Shown: positions 8,025 through 16,323, numbered from the stretch's first letter. The stretch: 64,000 nucleotides of DNA from Bacteroidota bacterium (GCA_020402865.1 JADBYT010000033.1:40915-104914), one strand, 5' to 3'. The notes: a model not told the origin generated them from the letters alone. Made by a program: numbers and translations.

Positions 8025-8198
8025 CAAGCCCGCCGTTTTTTGGAACTCGAAACCGGAGCCATGCTTTCGGTATGTATGATTGCTCCGCATGGAACCGGCA
8101 TGGCTGGCCTGCACGGTTATTCAGGTCCGGAAGAAACAAAATTGCGGTTCGGACATAATTTCACCCGGTTGAGCAAGATTCCCGAATCAGCCGAATAA
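8025..8198 (+). pseudogene. Possible gene remnant before coaD
   Basis: The otherwise empty 270-bp gap before coaD holds an open frame of 57 codons from a stop at 8022 to a TAA at 8196-8198, with an internal ATG at 8061. The reading (LETGAMLSV, GMAGLHGYSG, LRFGHNFTRL) looks protein-like and ends cleanly. It has no visible promoter and no family I can recognise. It may be the tail of a gene truncated when the toxin-antitoxin pair inserted. Confidence 0.3.
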
Positions 8199-8200
8199 TT

Positions 8201-8208
8201 TACCTTTA
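8201..8208 (+). promoter_or_regulatory. -7-like element of coaD
   Basis: TACCTTTA, one base from TAnnTTTG, ends 23 nt before the coaD ATG. Confidence 0.4.
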
Positions 8209-8231
8209 CTCTGTTCTCATTTATCCGTCAC

Positions 8232-8696
8232 ATGAAAAAAATAGCCATTTTCCCGGGCTCATTTGATCCCTTTACCCGCGGACATGAATCGCTGGTGCGC
8301 CGTGTGCTGCCTTTGTTTGATGAGCTGATTGTGGCCATTGGCATAAACAGCAACAAAAGCTATTTCTTTCCGCTCGAAAAACGGCAGCGGTGGATTGAGC
8401 AAACCTTTGCCGACGAACCCAAAGTGAAAGTGGAAACCTTTTCGGGGCTTACCATTGATTACTGCCGCAAAAAAGGTTCGCAGTTTATTGTGCGCGGGCT
8501 GCGCACTACGGCTGACCTTGAGTTTGAAAAAGCCATTGCGCAAATGAACAAAGCCATGGCCGATGAAATTGAAACCCTTTTCATTTTGCCCACTCCCGAA
8601 CTTTCGGCCATCAACTCCACCATTATCCGCGATATTGTGCGCAACGGCGGCGATGCCTCCAAGTTTGTGCCCGCAGCCATTAACCTGAGCGAATAA
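8232..8696 (+). CDS. coaD: Pantetheine-phosphate adenylyltransferase
   Basis: A 154-residue enzyme of the usual length that transfers AMP from ATP to 4'-phosphopantetheine in coenzyme A synthesis. The nucleotidyltransferase motif GSFDPFTRGH (9-18) contains the T/HxGH signature, and the C-terminal SAINSTIIRDIVRNGG corresponds to the ISSTxVR loop that binds ATP. Soluble, cytoplasmic, hexameric in the family. Confidence 0.97.
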   Translation: MKKIAIFPGSFDPFTRGHESLVRRVLPLFDELIVAIGINSNKSYFFPLEKRQRWIEQTFADEPKVKVETFSGLTIDYCRKKGSQFIVRGLRTTADLEFEKAIAQMNKAMADEIETLFILPTPELSAINSTIIRDIVRNGGDASKFVPAAINLSE

Positions 8697-8770
8697 CGGC
8701 ACGGGAATTGGATTACACCGCAATATCAGTTGCCCGAAAATCGTTTATGAGCGTACAGATGAATTTGCAC

Positions 8771-10186
8771 ATGTTTCGTTTTCTGCTTGCCCTGCTGCTG
8801 CTTTCGCCCGCACTGAAAGCGGGCAAGCCTTGCACCGTGGAAGGCTACGCCAAAGGCTTTGAAGGGCAAATGATCAGTTTGCACACTTACGAAGAATACA
8901 TTACCCTGGCCGAACGCAAACTGGGTGAAACACTTATTCAGGGCGATGGTCATTTTGAAATTACCTACGAAGCCGAAGGTGTGGAACGCGTGTTTGTGCG
9001 TTATGCCAAACTCCGAGGCTTTTTCTTTACCGAGCCCGGCCGCCTTGTACGTATTATGTGCCCGCCCCGCGATTCGGCCCGTATGGTGAATATGGATGTG
9101 GAGTACGAAACCGAACTCACCTGCTTCACCGAAGATTCAACGGATATGAATTTTCTGGCGATCGACTTCAACGCCCGTTTTCAGAAATTCTGGAATAAAA
9201 ACTTCAGCTATTTCGTCGATAAAAATTCATACCACAAACTCGACTCCTTTCACCTTGCCATGCGCAAGCATTATGCGTTTGTAAAGAATCCGTATTTCCT
9301 GCCGTGGATGGATTTTTCGTTTGCTTCGATGGAAGATGCCACCTTTCATCCTGAAAAAAAACTAGCCAAAAACTACCTGCTGGGCAAGCCGATATTTTAT
9401 AACAATAACGAGTACATGAACTTCTTCAACAATTTCTTTGAGCAGTACATGTACATGGGCAGCATTCGCAAAGAAGGCGCCGGTATTGGTGCGGCCATTA
9501 ACCAGTGGGTAAGTTATGATTCGCTGATGAATGCCATGAAACCACTGCGCTGGATGGGCAGCGATACCCTGCGCGAACTGGTGATGCTGAAAGGCCTTTT
9601 TGAGTGTTACCACAACCCGGCATTTATTCCGCGAAACATGCTGAGTATTGCCCAGCAAACCACCTCGCGAAGCCGTATTCCGCAGCACCGCGAAATTGCC
9701 CGCCGCATTGTGGCTTTCTATACCAAACTCAAAGCCGGCAGCATGGCCGCGCATTTCGAAGCCATCGACAAAACCGGCAAAATGATTGATCCGGTTACTG
9801 AATTTGCCGGAAAGCCGGTTTATCTTTTCTTCTTCAGCGAATGGAACACCAACGCGCAAAATGAAATGCGCCTGATGAGTGAACTGCATAAACGTTACGG
9901 CAAAAAAATGACGTTTGTGGCCGTGTCGGTTGGCAATGATACGCTGGCGTGGAAAAAATTCCTGCGCGAAAACCCGAAATACAACTGGGTAATGCTGCAC
10001 TACAATTTCGATGAGCGCACAAAAGAAGCATACAGCATTTACGCCACGCCTGTAGGCTTTCTGATTGACGAAGAAGGCCGCCTGCTTGCCGCCCCGGCCG
10101 ATTTACCCAGCGGCGGTGTACTTGAGCCGCAAATTTACAAGCTGCTCAATCCGCGTGCCGCACCGCTGCGTGTGGGCGAACGATAA
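8771..10186 (+). CDS. Secreted thioredoxin-fold (TlpA-like) protein lacking the CxxC
   Basis: A 471-residue exported protein. The start at 8771 is chosen because MFRFLLALLLLSPALKAG is a plain signal peptide; three earlier in-frame ATGs (8708, 8747, 8759) would only add a polar extension. The N-terminal ~100 residues resemble the DUF4369-like beta domain that precedes TlpA modules in Bacteroidota. The last ~120 residues follow the AhpC/TSA-thioredoxin layout (GKPVYLFFFSEW, YATPVGFLIDEEGRLL with its cis-Pro). The active-site CxxC position reads NTNA, so it cannot act as a classical disulfide reductase. Confidence 0.75.
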   Translation: MFRFLLALLLLSPALKAGKPCTVEGYAKGFEGQMISLHTYEEYITLAERKLGETLIQGDGHFEITYEAEGVERVFVRYAKLRGFFFTEPGRLVRIMCPPRDSARMVNMDVEYETELTCFTEDSTDMNFLAIDFNARFQKFWNKNFSYFVDKNSYHKLDSFHLAMRKHYAFVKNPYFLPWMDFSFASMEDATFHPEKKLAKNYLLGKPIFYNNNEYMNFFNNFFEQYMYMGSIRKEGAGIGAAINQWVSYDSLMNAMKPLRWMGSDTLRELVMLKGLFECYHNPAFIPRNMLSIAQQTTSRSRIPQHREIARRIVAFYTKLKAGSMAAHFEAIDKTGKMIDPVTEFAGKPVYLFFFSEWNTNAQNEMRLMSELHKRYGKKMTFVAVSVGNDTLAWKKFLRENPKYNWVMLHYNFDERTKEAYSIYATPVGFLIDEEGRLLAAPADLPSGGVLEPQIYKLLNPRAAPLRVGER

Positions 10187-10204
10187 TTCCTGAGAAGATA
10201 CAGA

Positions 10205-11287
10205 CTAGAACTCGTCGAAGTTCACCACCACATTGTCAGACACCGGATGTGCCTGACAGGTGAGGATGTAACCCTTAGCCACTTCGTCATCGGTAAGCGC
10301 AAAGTTCTGATCCATGCGCACAGTGCCTTCGGTTACTTTGGCGCGGCAGGTGCAGCACACACCGCCTTTGCAGGCAAACGGCACATCCATGCCCGCATCG
10401 TAAGCCACATCGAGAATGGTGGCGCCGTTTTGGGCAATATCAAACTGCATTTCTTCGCCATCGAGAATTACAGTGACTTTGCTGGTGCCGGCAGCTGATG
10501 CGGTGGCGGCTTTGCTTTCGGCAGCCTGCACGGCTTCAGCTACTGCCTGAAAATATTCAATATGAATTAGCTTGGTATCCACACGAAGTTGTGTAAGCAC
10601 CTGCTTCACATTTTCCATCATGGGGCCGGGGCCGCAAATGAAGTATTCATTGTTACCGTTCAGGCCCACATGGTTTTCGATCAGCGCTTTTACTTTTACC
10701 TCGGTAAGCATGCCGGTGTAAAGTTCGGCTGTACCAGCTGCAGGATTTTCGAGCACGTGAAACACGCTGAAACGGCTGCCATGCTGTGCGGCCAGCGCAT
10801 CAAGCTGTGCTTTAAAAATTACCGACTGCTCATCGCGGTTGCCATAGAAAAGTGTAATCCGGCTTTTGGGCTCGCTGTGCAGCACGGTTTTGAGAATGGA
10901 AAGCATAGGTGTAATGCCGCTGCCGCCTGCAAAAAGCACATAATGCTTCTCGTTTCCGGCATCCATTGCCGACCAGAAATTGCCCATCGGTGTCATTACG
11001 TCCAACTTATCACCCGCTTTCAACGAATCGTTGAGCCAGGTTGACGCACGGCCGCCCTCCACTTTTTTTACCGCAATACGCACTTCCGGATCAGCCACCG
11101 GACTGCTGCAAAGCGAGTATGAACGACGAAGTTCTTCGCCGCCCACCTGCAGTTTCAACGTCAGGTATTGCCCCTGAATGTAGGTAAACTCCTGCTTTGC
11201 CGCTTCCGGAATGTCGAAAACGATTGATACACAGTCGGCGGTTTCGCGGGTGATCTCTTTTACGCTGAGCGAATGAAAACGAGCCAT
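10205..11287 (-). CDS. paaE: Phenylacetyl-CoA epoxidase, reductase subunit PaaE
   Basis: A 360-residue reductase that passes electrons from NADPH to the di-iron centre of the PaaABC oxygenase. In order: FAD-binding ferredoxin-reductase domain (about 5-105, with RSYSLCS), NAD-binding domain (about 115-230, with AGGSGITPMLSI and CGPGPMM) and a plant-type 2Fe-2S ferredoxin domain at the C-terminus with C306, C311, C314 and C344. It is divergent from paaABCD across a 442-bp gap rather than last in one operon as in Escherichia coli. It has its own promoter at 11319-11349. Confidence 0.95.
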   Translation of the reverse strand: MARFHSLSVKEITRETADCVSIVFDIPEAAKQEFTYIQGQYLTLKLQVGGEELRRSYSLCSSPVADPEVRIAVKKVEGGRASTWLNDSLKAGDKLDVMTPMGNFWSAMDAGNEKHYVLFAGGSGITPMLSILKTVLHSEPKSRITLFYGNRDEQSVIFKAQLDALAAQHGSRFSVFHVLENPAAGTAELYTGMLTEVKVKALIENHVGLNGNNEYFICGPGPMMENVKQVLTQLRVDTKLIHIEYFQAVAEAVQAAESKAATASAAGTSKVTVILDGEEMQFDIAQNGATILDVAYDAGMDVPFACKGGVCCTCRAKVTEGTVRMDQNFALTDDEVAKGYILTCQAHPVSDNVVVNFDEF

Positions 11288-11318
11288 ATTTTTTTGGTCA
11301 AAATTGGAAAACGGAGCG

Positions 11319-11349
11319 CAAAAATAGGATTATCTGCCCGTTCTGCCAA
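11319..11349 (-). promoter_or_regulatory. Promoter of paaE
   Basis: On the minus strand TATTTTTG (11319-11326) matches the -7 consensus and a TTG (11347-11349) lies 20 nt upstream as the -33 element, 32 nt before the paaE start. Confidence 0.6.
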
Positions 11350-11696
11350 TTAAGGTTTTTCCCGCACCGACTTTATCCACATCCTCAGCCCCCGAAAACA
11401 GCATCAGCCCGCAAACGCACAGATTGCACTGAGCCAGAACAGCATTGCAAATTGAGTGGTATTTATCAGCCACTATGTTTAAGACGGGCAGGTACCATTT
11501 ATAAATTTCTTCCACAAATCTTCAATTCCCTTTTGTACACGAACAATATGCACGCAGGGCGTGTTCAGGCTGATGAAAATCAGTTTCAAATTTAATTCTG
11601 CATGAAATACACACCGGGTGCACAGGTTGAGTGCGGGCACTTCCGCCGTTACGAAAAAGGCATGATAATCGTCAGCACAGGCCCAAAACCTTTCTG

Positions 11697-11704
11697 TATA
11701 TTTG
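11697..11704 (+). promoter_or_regulatory. -7 promoter element of paaABCD
   Basis: TATATTTG matches TAnnTTTG and ends 25 nt before the paaA ATG at 11730. It lies downstream of an earlier in-frame ATG (11631), which argues against that start. Confidence 0.6.
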
Positions 11705-11729
11705 TGCATCACAAACTTTTGTAAGCCGC

Positions 11730-12680
11730 ATGGAAAACACCATTCAACTCGAAGAATTATTTGACGCGAAACTCGAACGTGGCGAATTCATCGAGCCGAA
11801 AGACTGGATGCCGGAGAAATACCGCAAAACCCTTATCCGCCAGATCTCGCAACATGCCCATTCTGAAGTAATTGGTATGCAGCCCGAGGGCAACTGGATT
11901 ACCCGCGCCCCGAGTCTGCGCCGCAAAGCCGTACTGCTTGCTAAAGTGCAGGACGAGGGCGGTCATGGTCTTTACCTTTACAGCGCCTGCGAAACGTTAG
12001 GCATCAGCCGCGACGAAGTAATACAGCAACTGCAGTCAGGCAAAGCGAAATATTCAAGCATTTTCAATTACCCCACACTTACCTGGGCCGATATCGGCGC
12101 CATTGGCTGGTTAGTTGACGGCGCAGCCATTATGAATCAGGTAATGCTGCAACGTACATCCTACGGTCCATACTCGCGCGCTATGGTGCGTATATGCAAG
12201 GAAGAAAGTTTCCACCAGCGTCAGGGCTACGAAATTATCTGCGCGCTGGCAAAAGGCTCGCCCGAACAAAAGGCAATGGCGCAGGATGCCATAAACCGCT
12301 GGTGGTGGCCCACGCTGATGATGTTTGGCCCGAAAGACGCCGAATCGTCAAACAGCGCCGAATCCATCAAATGGAAAATCAAGCGCGAAACAAACGACGA
12401 ACTCCGTCAGAAATTTGTAGATCGCACGGTGCCGCAAGCCGAACACATTGGCCTCACCGTTCCTGACAAGGACCTGAAATGGAATGCCGAGCGGAACAGT
12501 TATGATTTCGGTGAAATTGACTGGGAAGAGTTCTGGAATGTGGTAAAAGGCAATGGTCCCTGCAACAAAATGCGTATCGAAAACCATATCCGTGCCCACG
12601 AAGAAGGCAAATGGGTGCGTGAAGCTGCCGCAGCTTACGCCGCCAAAAAAGCCAAAGCCGCACAGGTGCAGGTAGCCTGA
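11730..12680 (+). CDS. paaA: Phenylacetyl-CoA epoxidase, catalytic subunit PaaA
   Basis: A 316-residue ferritin-like di-iron oxygenase that epoxidises the aromatic ring of phenylacetyl-CoA. Metal-ligand motifs are visible as E76-x-x-H79 (QDEGGHG) and E159-x-x-H162 (KEESFHQ). The start at 11730 ([10 protein letters not shown]) is chosen because the promoter lies between it and the earlier ATG, and because other PaaA proteins begin similarly. First gene of a four-gene operon (gaps 38, 8 and 43 nt). The C-terminus is an Ala/Lys-rich tail. Confidence 0.96.
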   Translation: MENTIQLEELFDAKLERGEFIEPKDWMPEKYRKTLIRQISQHAHSEVIGMQPEGNWITRAPSLRRKAVLLAKVQDEGGHGLYLYSACETLGISRDEVIQQLQSGKAKYSSIFNYPTLTWADIGAIGWLVDGAAIMNQVMLQRTSYGPYSRAMVRICKEESFHQRQGYEIICALAKGSPEQKAMAQDAINRWWWPTLMMFGPKDAESSNSAESIKWKIKRETNDELRQKFVDRTVPQAEHIGLTVPDKDLKWNAERNSYDFGEIDWEEFWNVVKGNGPCNKMRIENHIRAHEEGKWVREAAAAYAAKKAKAAQVQVA

Positions 12681-12718
12681 GTTATTCTCCCTTTTGTCCA
12701 AACCGATTCTACCATAAA

Positions 12719-13015
12719 ATGAGTTCAGTAACCGATAGTCAATGGCCTGTTTGGGAAGTATTCGTACAAACCAAATCAGGTATGCCGCACAAACACTGCG
12801 GCAGTGTACACGCACCCGATAAGGAAATTGCCCTTCAGAATGCGCGCGACGTTTACACCCGCCGCAGCGAAGGCACAAACATCTGGGTTGTTCCGGCCAA
12901 CGCCATCACGGCATCCAGCCCGGAAGATATTGGCCCGTTCTTCGACCCTTCGAACGACAAGCCGTATCGTCACCCCACGTTTTACGAAATTCCCGAAGGC
13001 GTTAAATACATGTAA
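12719..13015 (+). CDS. paaB: Phenylacetyl-CoA epoxidase subunit PaaB
   Basis: A 98-residue small subunit of the ring-epoxidising complex, of the expected length. The conserved opening WPVWEVFVQTKSGMPHKHCGSVHA and the middle ALQNARDVYTRR are diagnostic. It is thought to bridge PaaAC heterodimers. It sits between paaA and paaC, 8 nt before paaC. Confidence 0.95.
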   Translation: MSSVTDSQWPVWEVFVQTKSGMPHKHCGSVHAPDKEIALQNARDVYTRRSEGTNIWVVPANAITASSPEDIGPFFDPSNDKPYRHPTFYEIPEGVKYM

Positions 13016-13023
13016 TTCCCGCC

Positions 13024-13791
13024 ATGAGCGAAACCAATAAACAACAGGCGTTGTTCGAAATTCTGCTTCGCCTTGGCGATAACAGCCTTGTAATCGGGCA
13101 CCGGCTTTCCGAATGGTGCAGCAAAGGCCCCATTCTGGAAGAAGATCTGGCACTGGCCAATATTGCACTCGATTGCATTGGTCAGGCACGCCTGCTGCTT
13201 ACGTATGCCGGCGAAACAGAAGGCAAAGGCCGGAGCGAAGATGATCTCGCTTATGGCCGCCTCTCGGCCGATTACCGCAATGCCCTGCTTGCAGAACAGC
13301 CTAACGGCGATTTCGGAGTGACCATTGCCCGCCAGCTTTACTACACGGTATTTGCCGATCTGTGCTACAGCGCCCTTCGCCAAAGTACCGATGCACAGCT
13401 TGCTGGCATTGCCGCTAAAGCACACAAGGAAATTCAATACCACCTGCGCCACTGCACGGAATGGACACTTCGCCTCGGCGATGGTACCGAAGAAAGCCAC
13501 CGCCGCATGCAAAAAGGCATCGACGAGCTTTGGATGTACACCGGCGATTTATTTGCCTCCACCGAAGCCGATGCCCAACTCGTTGCCGCAGGCATTATTC
13601 CCGACATTGCCTCACTTCACGGGCCGTGGAAAAAGCAGCTCGAAAGCATACTCAGCCAGGCCACACTTACACTTCCGCCAGACAGCTGGATGCAAAAAGG
13701 CAGCCGTGAGGGCGTGCATACCGAAGCCCTGAGCTACCTGCTGGGCGAAATGCAAACACTTACCCGCGCCTATCCCGGTGTGAACTGGTAA
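13024..13791 (+). CDS. paaC: Phenylacetyl-CoA epoxidase structural subunit PaaC
   Basis: A 255-residue ferritin-like subunit that partners PaaA. Conserved features include the helix GDNSLVIGHRLSEWC near the N-terminus, IALDCIGQARLLL and the EIQYHLRHCTEWTLRLGDGTEESHRRM region. In the family this subunit lacks a catalytic iron centre and has a structural role. It is followed after 43 nt by paaD. Confidence 0.95.
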   Translation: MSETNKQQALFEILLRLGDNSLVIGHRLSEWCSKGPILEEDLALANIALDCIGQARLLLTYAGETEGKGRSEDDLAYGRLSADYRNALLAEQPNGDFGVTIARQLYYTVFADLCYSALRQSTDAQLAGIAAKAHKEIQYHLRHCTEWTLRLGDGTEESHRRMQKGIDELWMYTGDLFASTEADAQLVAAGIIPDIASLHGPWKKQLESILSQATLTLPPDSWMQKGSREGVHTEALSYLLGEMQTLTRAYPGVNW

Positions 13792-13834
13792 CAGCCCCCG
13801 CCGGCGAAGCGATTGAATGAATAACTGAAAACGA

Positions 13835-14341
13835 ATGCAGCCGGAACAATCCACTCTTGCAGAAACTGCCGCCGTGTGGAATCTCCTGCGCCGCGTACCC
13901 GATCCTGAAATACCCGTGCTGAACGTGGTGGAAATGGGTATTGTACGCAGCGTGGAAGTGAAAGACAACAACGTGTTTGTGGGCATTACACCCACCTACA
14001 GCGGCTGTCCGGCCATGGATGTAATTGGCGACGAAATAAAACGCAGCCTTACACAGAACGGCTTTGACCAGGTAAGCGTGAAATACATGCTGAGCCCGGC
14101 CTGGACTACCGACTGGCTTACCGACGAGGCCCGCGAAAAATTACGTCAATACGGCATTGCACCGCCCGAACACAGCACAGCCGAAAAAGCCGCATTACAC
14201 GGCGCCGGCAAAACAGTGCATTGTCCGCGCTGTAAATCGGCACACACCCACATGATCAGCAATTTCGGCTCCACAGCCTGCAAAGCCCTCTGGCAATGCG
14301 ACGATTGTAAGGAGCCGTTTGACTATTTCAAGTGCATCTGA
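13835..14341 (+). CDS. paaD: Phenylacetyl-CoA epoxidase maturation protein PaaD
   Basis: A 168-residue protein with an N-terminal MIP18/DUF59 domain (VPDPEIPVLNVVEMGIV, then TYSGCPAMDVI) and a C-terminal four-cysteine zinc ribbon (CPRCKS ... CDDCKEPF). It is thought to help insert or maintain the metal centre of the epoxidase. Last gene of paaABCD, followed directly by a strong terminator. Confidence 0.93.
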   Translation: MQPEQSTLAETAAVWNLLRRVPDPEIPVLNVVEMGIVRSVEVKDNNVFVGITPTYSGCPAMDVIGDEIKRSLTQNGFDQVSVKYMLSPAWTTDWLTDEAREKLRQYGIAPPEHSTAEKAALHGAGKTVHCPRCKSAHTHMISNFGSTACKALWQCDDCKEPFDYFKCI

Positions 14342-14346
14342 AAAAA

Positions 14347-14375
14347 GAGACCGGTAATTGCCGGTCTTTTTTTTT
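14347..14375 (+). terminator. Terminator of paaABCD
   Basis: AGACCGG-taattg-CCGGTCT stem followed by at least eight T residues, 6 nt beyond the paaD stop. Confidence 0.92.
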
Positions 14376-14390
14376 GGGGTGAGGCGGCAA

Positions 14391-14416
14391 TTATTTAGAA
14401 CATTTGTTCTAAATAA
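14391..14416. promoter_or_regulatory. 26-bp palindromic operator candidate
   Basis: Arms TTATTTAGAACA (14391-14402) and TGTTCTAAATAA (14405-14416) are perfect reverse complements around a TT spacer. The core GAAC-N4-GTTC has the form of Gram-positive LexA boxes, though no relation is claimed. The right arm contains a TTG placed 21 nt before the -7 box at 14428, so a bound protein would cover the -33 element. Confidence 0.65.
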
Positions 14417-14427
14417 TAAAAAAACAC

Positions 14428-14435
14428 TAACTTTG
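14428..14435 (+). promoter_or_regulatory. -7 promoter element of the small membrane gene
   Basis: TAACTTTG matches TAnnTTTG, 20 nt before the ATG at 14456 and just downstream of the palindrome. Confidence 0.65.
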
Positions 14436-14455
14436 TTTCATAGAACAACCACTTC

Positions 14456-14644
14456 ATGCCTGTACTTGGATTTTTTGGTGCCTTCTTTTTTCTGGTGCCG
14501 CTCACCGCCGCCTTTTTAGCCAAACGCCTTGGACGCTCTTTTGCCGTTTGGTTTGGGATAGGTTGTGTATTGCCGTTTATCGCCGTATTTATTCTGCTTA
14601 TGCTGCCTGAGAAAAAAGGACAGCCTGCTGAAAGTCATGCATAA
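14456..14644 (+). CDS. Small two-segment membrane protein (62 aa)
   Basis: A 62-residue protein with two predicted transmembrane segments (about 2-20 and 31-49) joined by a basic loop (KRLGRSF), with a short polar tail. No family recognised. It is a one-gene unit with its own promoter, a striking palindrome upstream and a strong bidirectional terminator, so it is probably real and specifically regulated. Confidence 0.7.
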   Translation: MPVLGFFGAFFFLVPLTAAFLAKRLGRSFAVWFGIGCVLPFIAVFILLMLPEKKGQPAESHA

Positions 14645-14678
14645 AAAATCCCGTCTGCGCTAACAGACGGGATTTTTT
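14643..14678. terminator. Bidirectional terminator
   Basis: AAAAAATCCCGTCTG and CAGACGGGATTTTTT pair around a 6-nt loop. It can end both the small membrane gene and the convergent HTH gene. Confidence 0.92.
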
Positions 14679-14694
14679 ATGTGAAGAAACACCG

Positions 14695-15105
14695 TTACTT
14701 GCCTTTTTTGCTGGGGGCGGGGGCAGGAACAGCAGGATCTGCGTCTGATCTTTCTTTCAGCAGTTTATGAATCTCTTTCAGATACGCGTTTTCGCTGCGC
14801 AGAATTTCGAGCTCTTTCTTAGCCGCATCGAGTTCGCGCTGAAGCTCCATGGCAGTCATTACCTGAGCTTTACCATAAGCAGCTTTGTCTTCATGCACCA
14901 CAAGTGCCGAAGAAGAATAATATTGAAAGAAATCGTAATTGAGGGTACGCGAAATTTCGCGGAGAAGCTCGGTATCAATTGACTTACGCTTGAAAATACC
15001 ATAGATATTTTGCGGTGAAGTGCTGATACGACGGGCAAACTCGCTTTTCGTCATCCCCAATTCCTCAAGATGCTGGCGAATAATTTTTCCGATGTGTAAT
15101 GCCAT
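14695..15105 (-). CDS. Xre-type HTH protein with coiled coil (paralog A)
   Basis: A 136-residue protein. Residues about 5-60 form a helix-turn-helix domain (MTKSEFARRISTSPQNIYGIFKRKSIDTELL), followed by LNYDFFQYY, a coiled-coil region (about 85-118, rich in E/L heptads) and a Pro/Ala/Lys tail. It is clearly paralogous to the next upstream gene (15223-15738), and the two lie head to tail. A role as transcription regulator is inferred from the HTH; targets unknown. The 117-bp gap between them holds no terminator that I can see. Confidence 0.85.
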   Translation of the reverse strand: MALHIGKIIRQHLEELGMTKSEFARRISTSPQNIYGIFKRKSIDTELLREISRTLNYDFFQYYSSSALVVHEDKAAYGKAQVMTAMELQRELDAAKKELEILRSENAYLKEIHKLLKERSDADPAVPAPAPSKKGK

Positions 15106-15222
15106 TTTTGTGGGTCTGTTTGTTTTTGTGGTTTGTAATTAATTGATTCAGCTATTATTTTCAGAACAAAAACGCTAGAGCAATAAATCTGCCGGTTCCT
15201 TCCCCAAGAAAACGGAGTTATA

Positions 15223-15738
15223 TTATTTGCGTTTGAGCGAACTGCCAGCGGCAGCTTTAGTGGTTTTAGGTTGTTTCTTTGTGTTCGCTTTGGTGGTTTT
15301 AGTGTTTTTTTGTGATACCTGCTTCTGGGACGACTTTTTAGTATCTGACGTTTTTGCCGGTTGTTCAGGCAATTCGAAAGGCAGACCTTCGGTTCGACCA
15401 CGAAGCAGCCTTACTAACTCTTTGAGATATCGGTTTTCCTGCGCAAACAATTCGGTGTCTCGTTTTACCTGAGCCAGTTCCTTGTTCAGTTCCGAAGCAT
15501 TCTTGTACGACATTGAATCGTCGTTCAGATAGGCCCCGCCGGAAGTAGTGTAATGCTGAAAAAAATCGTAATTCAATACACGCGAAATTTCCCAGAGTAA
15601 ATCGGTATCTATTGATTCGCGTTTGAAAATGCTGTACACATTTTGCGGTGTAGAGTTGATCCGGCGGGCAAATTCGCTCTTGTTCATGCCCGCCTGCTCG
15701 ATGCGTTTGCGGATTAATTTTCCGATGTGTAGTGCCAT
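15223..15738 (-). CDS. Xre-type HTH protein with coiled coil and lysine-rich tail (paralog B)
   Basis: A 171-residue paralog of the neighbouring gene: same opening MALHIGK, same HTH (MNKSEFARRINSTPQNVYSIFKR), same LNYDFFQHY and coiled coil. The start at 15738 is chosen by matching the paralog; another ATG lies 6 nt upstream. It differs by a ~45-residue C-terminal tail made almost wholly of K, T, S, Q and A (about 128-171), resembling eukaryotic histone H1 tails and the Hc1/AlgP-type basic tails of bacteria. This suggests non-specific DNA binding besides the HTH. Confidence 0.83.
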   Translation of the reverse strand: MALHIGKLIRKRIEQAGMNKSEFARRINSTPQNVYSIFKRESIDTDLLWEISRVLNYDFFQHYTTSGGAYLNDDSMSYKNASELNKELAQVKRDTELFAQENRYLKELVRLLRGRTEGLPFELPEQPAKTSDTKKSSQKQVSQKNTKTTKANTKKQPKTTKAAAGSSLKRK

Positions 15739-15848
15739 GCCCAAATCTCAACATTTGCTTGAGAATGAGCGTTCTGCAGATTATCAATAGTTGTTTCCTG
15801 TAGCTAAATAATAATTTCACGGATTGATTTTGATTTCCAATATTGAAA

Positions 15849-16223
15849 ATGAAAGTTACATATTTTTATCGGTGTGTGAGCCCCCCCAGCAGACAAGTAT
15901 TTCTGTATAAATTACCCGTTCTGCTTAGGTTTCACATTATTGAGTCAAAGAAATTAAAAAACTTCTTTGGTATCCCCCGAAATTCATCAGCGAAAACAAG
16001 TATTTTCAAAAAGCGACATTCGCCCAACCTAATAAAATCAGATTATCCGGCCTGTGCTTTCGTTTATTTTGAATTGCATGATATTCATACAACTTTCAAT
16101 GAATACAAGGAAGAAATAGCTAAAGGCTTACCTCTGTTATTCGTTGTTTGTTTAGACAGACCAAACTCATTTTCATTTACAGCCCTTTCAGAAAAAATGA
16201 AACCCGTACTGCAGTTCCGCTAG
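15849..16223 (+). CDS. AT-rich orphan reading frame, hypothetical
   Basis: A 124-residue frame in a stretch noticeably poorer in G+C than its neighbours. The C-terminal half (FVYFELHDIHTTFNEYKEEI, LPLLFVVCLDRPNSF) reads like a folded protein, but the N-terminal half is low in structure and passes through a run of seven C at about 15882-15888, where a frameshift or sequencing error is easy. No family recognised. It could be a decayed or horizontally acquired gene, or not a gene. Confidence 0.35.
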   Translation: MKVTYFYRCVSPPSRQVFLYKLPVLLRFHIIESKKLKNFFGIPRNSSAKTSIFKKRHSPNLIKSDYPACAFVYFELHDIHTTFNEYKEEIAKGLPLLFVVCLDRPNSFSFTALSEKMKPVLQFR

Positions 16224-16289
16224 GGTTTGAACCTTCATTTTTTTCTGTTGTTTTTGGAAAAACTTACTGTTATTATCAGTCCGGTTATG

Positions 16290-16323
16290 AAAAAAGCCCC
16301 GGCTTTTGATGCCGGGGCTTTTC
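16290..16323. terminator. Bidirectional terminator before pruA end
   Basis: AAAAGCCCCGGC-ttttgat-GCCGGGGCTTTT; on the minus strand it follows the pruA stop at 16351. Confidence 0.9.

Larger units (their letters stand above)
11288..11729. other. Divergent paaE-paaA intergenic region
   Basis: A 442-bp gap separates the divergent paaE and paaA starts. It contains a promoter on each side. Short open frames on the minus strand within it show no signal peptide or family features and are not supported as genes. It is the natural site for binding by a phenylacetate-responsive regulator, but no strong palindrome was found. Confidence 0.6.

Noticed and set aside
11330..11712. Short minus-strand frames in the paaE-paaA gap
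   Set aside because: No signal peptide, family feature or codon bias. They overlap the paaA promoter region and would leave no room for the divergent promoters.
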